From SVFI01 sp045535935 (GTDB lineage Bacteria; Bacillota; Clostridia; Lachnospirales; Lachnospiraceae), in the NCBI GenBank assembly GCA_045535935.1, contig JAZSMO010000010.1, positions 1-56,922 of the forward strand: a stretch of 56,922 nucleotides of DNA, read 5' to 3'. Every line of letters begins with the position of its first letter. The stretch's first letter is position 1. A program made the position numbers and the translations under genes. This document shows, in pieces, positions 51,498 through 56,922 of the stretch. Below the pieces are notes generated by a model. That model was not told the DNA's origin. It saw nothing but the letters and a program-made list of their open reading frames with translations, and did no database searches.

Positions 51498-52730
51498 ATG
51501 AGCAATTTGCAGATGGACAAGAAAGGGTACCGCATCCGTAAGCGGTTGTATGAAATTACGGAAGTGGGTTACCATTTGGACAATATAAGCAGAGGATATG
51601 ATGTCATAAATGTGTTGACCATCCTTTTGAATTTGGCGGCGAGTATTTTATATACGTATGAGGGCATGCGCAGCCAATACGGAGAAATTCTTTTGGCAGT
51701 CGAGACCGTGACAGCTGTATTTTTTGCGGTGGATTACATGCTTCGGGTGATTTCGGCGCGTTTTAAGTATGAAGATAAAAATATGGCGGAAGGGATGGCC
51801 CTTCGCAGGTATGTATTTTCCTTTATGGGAATTGTGGACCTGCTTTCGTGGCTTCCGTACTTTTTGCCGATATTTTTTCCGGCGGGAACGGTGGCGTTCC
51901 GCATGATCCGGGTGGTGCGAATACTGCGTCTGTTCCGTGTGAACGCGTACCACGATTCGCTCAGCATCATCACGGAGGTTTTATATGAGAAAAGACAGCA
52001 GCTTGTCTCGTCGGTATTTATTATTCTGATGCTGATGATCGGCTCGAGTCTCTGTATGTACAGCTTGGAGCATGAGGCGCAGCCGGAAGTGTTTTCCAAT
52101 GCGTTTTCCGGTATCTGGTGGGCGACGTCGACGCTTCTTACGGTCGGATACGGTGATATTTATCCGATCACGACGCTCGGCAAGGTGTTCGGTATTTTCA
52201 TATCCTTTCTCGGCGTCGGTATGGTGGCGATTCCTACCGGTATTATTTCCGCCGGATTTGTCAGCCAGTATACGACGATTAAAAACAGAACGGACTACGG
52301 CTACAAGATGAACATGGATTTTATCCGGATTCATATTGAAGAGGGAGAAGACTGGTGTAATAAAAGAGTGGCAGATCTGTCGCTTCCGTCAGGTATGATT
52401 ATGGCGGTGATTAAGCGAGGAGACGATATTCTCATCCCGCGAGGGGATGTCGTGTTGATTGACGATGATATTGTCGTGCTCGGTGCGATTCCGTATGAAA
52501 GTGATGAGCATGATCACATTGAACTTCAGGAGATTGTACTTAAGAAGCAGCATCCGTGGACAGGTCTTCCAATTCAAAAACTGGACATTTCCCGTCAATC
52601 GGTGATTGTTCTTGTGAAGCGTAGAAATAAAGCACTTATTCCGAACGGAAACATGGTGCTTGAGGCAGGGGACAGAGTGTTCCTGTATACCAAACTACAT
52701 CTTGCAGATGCAAGTGTGGTGGAAGTGTAA
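51498..52730 (+). CDS. Potassium channel, 6-TM with two TrkA_C/RCK_C-like domains
   Basis: The ATG at 51498 follows GAGGT. The 410-residue protein has six membrane segments, including an S4-like helix with regular Arg (RMIRVVRILRLFR, about residues 136-148), the pore filter TVGYGD (about 214-219) and a final helix. Two cytoplasmic TrkA_C-like domains follow, at about residues 265-335 and 340-410. It is a bacterial Kv-type potassium channel. Voltage sensing is likely but not proven. It is divergent from the SOS polymerase gene, with a TATAAT at 51453-51458 of its own. Confidence 0.93.
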   Translation: MSNLQMDKKGYRIRKRLYEITEVGYHLDNISRGYDVINVLTILLNLAASILYTYEGMRSQYGEILLAVETVTAVFFAVDYMLRVISARFKYEDKNMAEGMALRRYVFSFMGIVDLLSWLPYFLPIFFPAGTVAFRMIRVVRILRLFRVNAYHDSLSIITEVLYEKRQQLVSSVFIILMLMIGSSLCMYSLEHEAQPEVFSNAFSGIWWATSTLLTVGYGDIYPITTLGKVFGIFISFLGVGMVAIPTGIISAGFVSQYTTIKNRTDYGYKMNMDFIRIHIEEGEDWCNKRVADLSLPSGMIMAVIKRGDDILIPRGDVVLIDDDIVVLGAIPYESDEHDHIELQEIVLKKQHPWTGLPIQKLDISRQSVIVLVKRRNKALIPNGNMVLEAGDRVFLYTKLHLADASVVEV

Positions 52731-52763
52731 ATCCGATTCCAGATACTGTCAAAATCCGATGAC

Positions 52764-52792
52764 TTGACATATTCATACCTGGTTGTTATAAT
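52764..52792 (+). promoter_or_regulatory. Sigma-A promoter of the NlpC/P60 gene
   Basis: TTGACA at 52764-52769 and TATAAT at 52787-52792 are exactly 17 bases apart, both consensus. Transcription would start near 52799, just before the TGTAAC repeats. Confidence 0.9.
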
Positions 52793-52795
52793 GTC

Positions 52796-52843
52796 TGTAA
52801 CATTTGTAACAAATATGTAACAATTTACGGCGAGAATTGTAAC
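52796..52843 (+). promoter_or_regulatory. WalR (YycF)-like box and TGTAAC repeats in the NlpC/P60 leader
   Basis: TGTAAC occurs four times, at 52796-52801, 52805-52810, 52816-52821 and 52838-52843. The middle two are spaced by exactly 5 bases, TGTAAC-AAATA-TGTAAC. This matches the WalR consensus TGTWAH-N5-TGTWAH of Firmicutes. The site is after the start of transcription, where WalR often represses. Confidence 0.65.
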
Positions 52844-52862
52844 AAAAAGAGAAAGGTATGTT

Positions 52863-54050
52863 ATGTATAATAAGAAGAATACGGGGATGAGAATAGCAGC
52901 ACTTACATTTGCAATGACAATTGCATTCCCGACAAATATTTTCGGAGCACCGGTACTTACCATCGGAGGTTTTTCAGCGGGAGCGGATTCCGTAATTACC
53001 AAAGCACCTTCCCTGGAAGTGCAGGTAGCAGAGACAGGGACAGCACAGCTTATCATTCCGGGACAGCCGGAGGAAGCGCAGCAGATACAGCAGGATCCGA
53101 CAGAGCCGGTTGCATTTACGGCAGGAGCAGGTGTTGTTACTTCATCGGTCGATGAGATGACAGATGAGTTGGACGAGCAGTCCTATGATGAGGAAGAGGA
53201 AGCCGGTGGATTATTCGGTTACACCAATCTCGGTATTGCCCGCGTGGAGGACCATTTAAATGTTCGCGCAGGCGCAGAGAAAGACAGCAAGATTGTCGGA
53301 AAGATGGAAAACGATTCCGGATGTGAAGTCCTTGAAGTAGTAGATGGTATGGCGCATATCATTTCCGGTAGTGTGGAAGGATATGTTAGCATGGACTACC
53401 TTCTTACAGGAACTGCAGCGCAGGTTTATGCATCTGCTATCGTAAAAGAGTTAGCGACGGTTAATGCAGATGGATTAAAGATGAGAACGGCTCCTTCCCT
53501 GGAAGCAGAAGTTTATGACATGGTTGCTTACGGTGAAGAGCTTGAAGTATTAGAAAAACTGGATGGCTGGGTAGCGGTAGATTACGACGGTCAGAAGGTT
53601 TATGTTTCCGCAGATTATGTATCGGTAGACAGAAAGCTGAAAACAGCGCTCAACATGACAGAGTTCCTTTACGGAGAAGGCGTGTCCGATGTGCGTGTGG
53701 AGATTTGTGAGTATGCAAAACAGTTCCTCGGAAACCCATATGTATGGGGCGGAACATCTCTGACCAAGGGTGCTGACTGTTCCGGTTTTGTGCTCAGTAT
53801 TTATAAGAAGTTCGGCGTAGGACTTCCGCATTCTTCCAGAGCACAGGCAAACTGCGGAACCAGAATCAAAGTTTCCGAGATGAAACCGGGTGACCTTGTA
53901 TTCTACTCCAACGGAAGCCGCATCAACCACGTGGCAATGTACATCGGTGGTGGACAGGTTATCCACGCAAGCTCACCGAAGACCGGTATTCGTATTTCAA
54001 GTACCTATTACAGATCTCCGGTAGCAGCAGTCAGACTTTTATATGATTGA
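52863..54050 (+). CDS. Secreted cell-wall hydrolase with two SH3b domains and NlpC/P60
   Basis: The 395-residue protein has a signal peptide (MRIAALTFAMTIAFPTNIFG) and an acidic linker. Two SH3b domains follow, at about residues 125-180 (LNVRAGAEKDSKIVGKM) and 198-259 (LKMRTAPSLEAEVYDMV). The C-terminal NlpC/P60 peptidase has catalytic Cys in GADCSGFVLSIYKKFG (about residue 305), HSSRAQ and the His in RINHVAMYIGG. It cleaves gamma-D-Glu-mDAP bonds in peptidoglycan. SH3b domains anchor it to the wall. The AGGTATGTT site is weak. A perfect promoter and a WalR-like box are upstream. Confidence 0.95.
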   Translation: MYNKKNTGMRIAALTFAMTIAFPTNIFGAPVLTIGGFSAGADSVITKAPSLEVQVAETGTAQLIIPGQPEEAQQIQQDPTEPVAFTAGAGVVTSSVDEMTDELDEQSYDEEEEAGGLFGYTNLGIARVEDHLNVRAGAEKDSKIVGKMENDSGCEVLEVVDGMAHIISGSVEGYVSMDYLLTGTAAQVYASAIVKELATVNADGLKMRTAPSLEAEVYDMVAYGEELEVLEKLDGWVAVDYDGQKVYVSADYVSVDRKLKTALNMTEFLYGEGVSDVRVEICEYAKQFLGNPYVWGGTSLTKGADCSGFVLSIYKKFGVGLPHSSRAQANCGTRIKVSEMKPGDLVFYSNGSRINHVAMYIGGGQVIHASSPKTGIRISSTYYRSPVAAVRLLYD

Positions 54051-54076
54051 TTTTGCTTGGCGACAGGCGATAAGTT

Positions 54077-54108
54077 CGGGCATCACGTTGGTGATGCCCG
54101 ATTTTTTG
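54077..54108 (+). terminator. Terminator after the NlpC/P60 gene
   Basis: A perfect 10-bp stem CGGGCATCAC/GTGATGCCCG has a GTTG loop and is followed by ATTTTTT. Confidence 0.95.
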
Positions 54109-54188
54109 CTATTATCAAGAAATTTGTCCGAAACTGGGATTTTGAGCAAGAGGATTTTATGGTATGATAGGGAAAAGTAGGTGATGTT

Positions 54189-55328
54189 ATGGAAATCGGA
54201 ATTTTTGCTATTATTCTCGCAGTGGTATTTGCTACAACGTATGCGACTCTGTATTTATGGGCGCAGTTTTTGCCGGACAAAATGGAGGCGGAGGTTGTAG
54301 GATTTCATGAAGTGCCGAATCTCGGGCGTGGTTCAAGTGTGAATCCGTATTTTTATTATTCCGTTCTTCGGTTTGTTTTGGATGGAGAAATATGTGAACT
54401 GATAATACGTCGCGACAAGAGGGATAAACTCGGAGAAAAGGTACCGGTCTCTTACGACAGAAGATATGGGGTGTTGCTTCGCCGGCGCAGAATGAAACTT
54501 TTTATGCGCGAGAAAATCACATGGGAAGCAGTTTTTTACATGATTTTTTATTATGGTTTGTTTTGCGGTTCGCTTGCGTTACTCGCAATTGTAACATTAC
54601 TCGTGCAGATAAAGACACAAAAATTTCTTTTTGCGACTGTATTTTTATCGGCTGCAGCGGTGGTAATGACAGCGATTATCACAAGCATTCATGTGGCCAT
54701 GGAACAAAAAGAGTTCAATCTTGCGCGGAGTGAACCCGGCGAAGGGACAGAGGTTATCAAAGTGTATAAGAGAACCATATTTGATAATAAGTGGTGTCTG
54801 TATTTTTCGGTCGGAGGCATTAGCTGGATGGTAGTACTTCTTTGTATGTGGGCGGCATTTCCGGAACTTCGCACATTCGAAGCAAATATATATTGGTATT
54901 CCGTCATCGGAATCAGTCTGTTTTTGTTGAGCATAATTATTTACAGCCTGAACCGTATAGCTGTAACAAACCGTGTGATAAAAAACGGAGAAATCATATG
55001 GGCAGACTTAGACAGGACGGAAACATATTGGGATAGGGGAGAGTTTTATGTGAGTTGTATTTGGTTTTGTGTGCAGGAGGGAATGCCTTATCATTTTGAG
55101 GCAAGATACAAGGATTCGTCGGACAACTTAAGACCGGATTTAGAAAGAGAATGTAGAAAGAAGATTTTGGAGATGGGTCAAATTCCGGTTGCTGTAAACA
55201 GTAAAAACAAAGAAAAGTATGAAGTCCTTGTCAGAGATTGTATGTTTTCATATATCGGAAACGGGACGCTTCGTCCGATAACGGGTACAAGTCTTCTTCG
55301 AACAATAAAAAAGCAGGAAAATGAGTAA
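54189..55328 (+). CDS. Membrane protein, unknown
   Basis: The 379-residue protein has membrane segments at about residues 4-26, 115-145, 150-170, 212-233 and 238-258. A soluble beta-rich part (residues 35-105) follows the first, containing EAEVVGFHEVPNLG and ICELIIRRDKRDKLGEKVPV, and a second soluble part is at the C-terminus from about 265. The short beta part recalls DUF3592-type domains (a thiol-less beta barrel before a membrane helix) but I am not sure. TGGTATGAT at about 54161-54169 is a possible extended -10. Neighbours give no function. Confidence 0.6.
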   Translation: MEIGIFAIILAVVFATTYATLYLWAQFLPDKMEAEVVGFHEVPNLGRGSSVNPYFYYSVLRFVLDGEICELIIRRDKRDKLGEKVPVSYDRRYGVLLRRRRMKLFMREKITWEAVFYMIFYYGLFCGSLALLAIVTLLVQIKTQKFLFATVFLSAAAVVMTAIITSIHVAMEQKEFNLARSEPGEGTEVIKVYKRTIFDNKWCLYFSVGGISWMVVLLCMWAAFPELRTFEANIYWYSVIGISLFLLSIIIYSLNRIAVTNRVIKNGEIIWADLDRTETYWDRGEFYVSCIWFCVQEGMPYHFEARYKDSSDNLRPDLERECRKKILEMGQIPVAVNSKNKEKYEVLVRDCMFSYIGNGTLRPITGTSLLRTIKKQENE

Positions 55329-55337
55329 TTTCACCCC

Positions 55338-55366
55338 TTTACATAACTTCTTTCATATGGTATACT
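55338..55366 (+). promoter_or_regulatory. Sigma-A promoter of rpsO
   Basis: TTTACA at 55338-55343 and TATACT at 55361-55366 are 17 bases apart. The transcript would start near 55373. Confidence 0.8.
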
Positions 55367-55372
55367 CAATTC

Positions 55373-55458
55373 TGTGTGAAAACTAGCCATGCTCAGGCGA
55401 GGGAAGCTCCAACCCGGTTCTTAGCATGAGCCATATGAAAAAGAAGGAGGAAATCAAA
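55373..55458 (+). ncRNA. rpsO 5' leader, likely S15 autoregulatory region
   Basis: The leader of about 86 bases contains CATGCT (near 55388) pairing with AGCATG (near 55423), closing a GC-rich internal region. S15 represses its own translation through such structures in several bacteria. The family of the leader was not matched; the call rests on position and the stem. Confidence 0.45.
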
Positions 55459-55725
55459 ATGATTTCAAAGGACAAAAAAACAGCAATCATGGAAAAATTT
55501 GCAAGAACACCTGGCGACACAGGTTCACCTGAGGTTCAGGTAGCAGTTCTTACAGAGAGAATCAAAGAGCTTACAGCTCACTTAAAAGAGAACCCGAAGG
55601 ATCATCATTCAAGACGCGGTATGTACAAGATGATCGGTAAGAGAAGAGGTCTTCTTGACTACTTAAAGAGAGTAGATATCAACAGATATCGTGCTTTAAT
55701 TGAAGAACTTGGTATCAGAAAATAG
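55459..55725 (+). CDS. rpsO: 30S ribosomal protein S15
   Basis: The ATG at 55459 follows AAGGAGG; the longer frame starts in the leader. The 88-residue protein is full S15: KTAIMEKFARTPGDTGSPEV, then the HHSRRGMYKMIGKRRGLLDY motif that binds 16S rRNA and SPEVQ loop. It nucleates assembly of the 30S platform. It is followed by a terminator and pnp, the order seen in many bacteria. Confidence 0.98.
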   Translation: MISKDKKTAIMEKFARTPGDTGSPEVQVAVLTERIKELTAHLKENPKDHHSRRGMYKMIGKRRGLLDYLKRVDINRYRALIEELGIRK

Positions 55726-55739
55726 GCAATGAAATGAGA

Positions 55740-55766
55740 GAGGCGGATTGCATATCCGCCTCTTTT
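55740..55766 (+). terminator. Terminator after rpsO
   Basis: A perfect 9-bp stem GAGGCGGAT/ATCCGCCTC with a 5-base loop is followed by TTTT. The short T run may allow some read-through into pnp. Confidence 0.85.
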
Positions 55767-55768
55767 GT

Positions 55769-55849
55769 AGGTAGAAGAAGTATTCCGAGACCACTGAAGC
55801 ATATGCGAAGGTTTCGCATGGGGTTCAGTAGTTTCGGCGTCTTCTACCT
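55769..55849 (+). ncRNA. Long stem-loop between rpsO and pnp, RNase III-type substrate
   Basis: An 81-base hairpin has three stacked arms: AGGTAGAAGA/TCTTCTACCT (10 bp), CCGAGACCACTGAA/TTCAGTAGTTTCGG (13 of 14 pairs, one mismatch, one G-U) and ATGCGAA/TTCGCAT with a 3-base loop. Its length is the size that RNase III cuts. In E. coli the pnp leader is cut by RNase III and then controlled by PNPase itself. Confidence 0.85.
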
Positions 55850-55905
55850 GATAGTAAGTAGAAACACCAAATTGGGCATAGCCCGGAAAGAGAAGGAGAA
55901 AAGCA

Positions 55906-56922
55906 ATGTATAAGAGTTACTCAATGGAACTCGCCGGCAGAACACTTACAGTTGATATCGGCAGAGTTGGTAAACAGGCAAACGGTTGTGCATTCATGCA
56001 CTACGGTGAGACAACAGTGTTGTCCACAGCAACAGCTTCAGAAAAACCGAGGGACGGAATCGATTTCTTCCCATGTAGTGTTGAGTATGAAGAGAAACTT
56101 TACGCAGTAGGAAAAATCCCGGGAGGATTTAACAAGAGAGAAGGAAAGGCAAGCGAAAATGCCATCCTTACAAGCCGTGTTATTGACAGACCGATGCGTC
56201 CTCTGTTCCCGAAGGATTACAGAAATGACGTAACACTTCACAACATGGTAATGAGCGTAGATCCGGAATGTCGTCCGGAGCTCGTAGCGATGCTCGGTAC
56301 ATCTATCGCAACATGTATTTCCGATATCCCGTTTGACGGTCCTTGTGCTATGACACAGGTAGGTCTTGTGGACGGAGAATTTGTAATCAACCCGAATCAG
56401 GAGCAGTGGGACAATGGAGATCTTCAGATGACAGTTGCTTCTACATCCGAGAAGGTTATCATGATTGAAGCCGGAGCAAACGAAGTTCCGGAAGATAAGA
56501 TTTTGGAAGCTATCTATATGGCAGACGGAATCAACAAAGAAATCATCGAGTTTATCAACAAGATTGTAGCAGAAGTAGGAAAACCGAAACACGAATATGT
56601 AAGCTGTGCAATTTCGGAAGAAATGTTCGCTGCCATCAAGGAAATCGTTCCTCCGGCAGAAATGGAAGAAGCAGTATTCACAGATGAAAAACAGGTTCGT
56701 GAAGAAAATATCCGCAAGGTGACAGAAAAATTAGAAGAAGCTTTCGCAGACAACGAAGAATGGCTTGCAGTTCTTAGCGAAGCAGTATACCAGTATCAGA
56801 AAAAGACAGTTCGTAAGATGATCTTAAAAGATCACAGACGTCCGGACGGTCGTGCGATCGATCAGATTCGTAAGCTTGACGCAGAGGTTGATATCATCCC
56901 TCGCGTACACGGAAGCGCAATG
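55906..56922 (+). CDS. pnp: Polyribonucleotide nucleotidyltransferase, 3' end cut by window
   Basis: The ATG at 55906 follows AAGGAG and the frame is open to the end of the window (339 codons, about half the gene). The N-terminal RNase PH domain is visible: ELAGRTLTVDIGRVGKQANG, HYGETTVLSTATAS and GKIPGGFNKREGKASENAIL, then TSRVIDRPMRPLFP. The helical domain follows and the second RNase PH domain begins (KDHRRPDGRAIDQIRKLDAE). It degrades RNA from the 3' end with phosphate. KH and S1 domains would lie outside the window. The long hairpin upstream suggests autoregulation. Confidence 0.97.
   Translation, partial: MYKSYSMELAGRTLTVDIGRVGKQANGCAFMHYGETTVLSTATASEKPRDGIDFFPCSVEYEEKLYAVGKIPGGFNKREGKASENAILTSRVIDRPMRPLFPKDYRNDVTLHNMVMSVDPECRPELVAMLGTSIATCISDIPFDGPCAMTQVGLVDGEFVINPNQEQWDNGDLQMTVASTSEKVIMIEAGANEVPEDKILEAIYMADGINKEIIEFINKIVAEVGKPKHEYVSCAISEEMFAAIKEIVPPAEMEEAVFTDEKQVREENIRKVTEKLEEAFADNEEWLAVLSEAVYQYQKKTVRKMILKDHRRPDGRAIDQIRKLDAEVDIIPRVHGSAM

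Overview
The window is a flagellated, Gram-positive Clostridia chromosome segment, most likely Lachnospiraceae. The gene order supports this: the end of a fla/che operon, then rpsB-tsf, then pyrH-frr-uppS-cdsA-dxr-rseP-ispG-polC, then rimP-nusA-ylxR-ylxQ-infB-rbfA-nrnA-truB-ribF, then rpsO-pnp. The Gram-positive type PolC, the MEP isoprenoid pathway and AGGAGG-type ribosome binding sites agree with it. The genus cannot be fixed from this sequence alone.

Layout. Positions 1-7.4 kb hold the tail of the chemotaxis/flagellar operon: cheA (cut by the window edge), cheW, cheC, cheD, a small membrane protein, the sigma-28 factor, a FapA/DUF342 protein and three poorly known genes ending in a MltG-like membrane protein. 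A terminator follows, then rpsB-tsf (7.6-9.5 kb). Between about 9.6 and 16.93 kb lies an AT-rich integrated element. It carries a divergent XRE regulator and secreted Ig-like protein, a small serine recombinase, a ribbon-helix-helix-like protein, a Rep_trans/MobT-like initiator, a phage-type HNH-like protein, an excisionase, a Tn916-type tyrosine integrase and a membrane-anchored cargo protein. Both ends carry clusters of a TGGGTA motif that look like integrase arm-binding sites.

From 17 to 20.8 kb are signalling and envelope genes (membrane MCP, GGDEF cyclase, polysaccharide deacetylase). From 20.8 to 32.7 kb are a bactofilin and the pyrH-to-polC housekeeping block, covering UMP kinase, ribosome recycling, undecaprenyl-PP and CDP-DAG synthesis, two MEP-pathway enzymes, an intramembrane protease and the replicative polymerase. 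Next come tRNA-Glu(CTC), a hybrid histidine kinase, a small unknown protein and an RND-type transporter with a large coiled-coil insertion. The nusA-infB operon runs from 40 to 48.4 kb and is preceded by a strong promoter and a terminator-like leader hairpin.

The last part (48.4-56.9 kb) has an alanyl-tRNA editing protein on the minus strand, a yolD-like/Y-family polymerase pair on the minus strand behind a clear SOS box, a 6-TM potassium channel with cytoplasmic regulatory domains, an SH3-NlpC/P60 cell-wall hydrolase behind a WalR-like box, an unknown membrane protein, and rpsO-pnp. A long (81-nt) RNA hairpin of RNase III-substrate type sits between rpsO and pnp; pnp runs off the window.

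The least explained parts are the integrated element, especially its cargo gene at 16170-16805 and its several small repeats, and the coiled-coil RND protein. No CRISPR array, rRNA gene or classical insertion sequence was seen.
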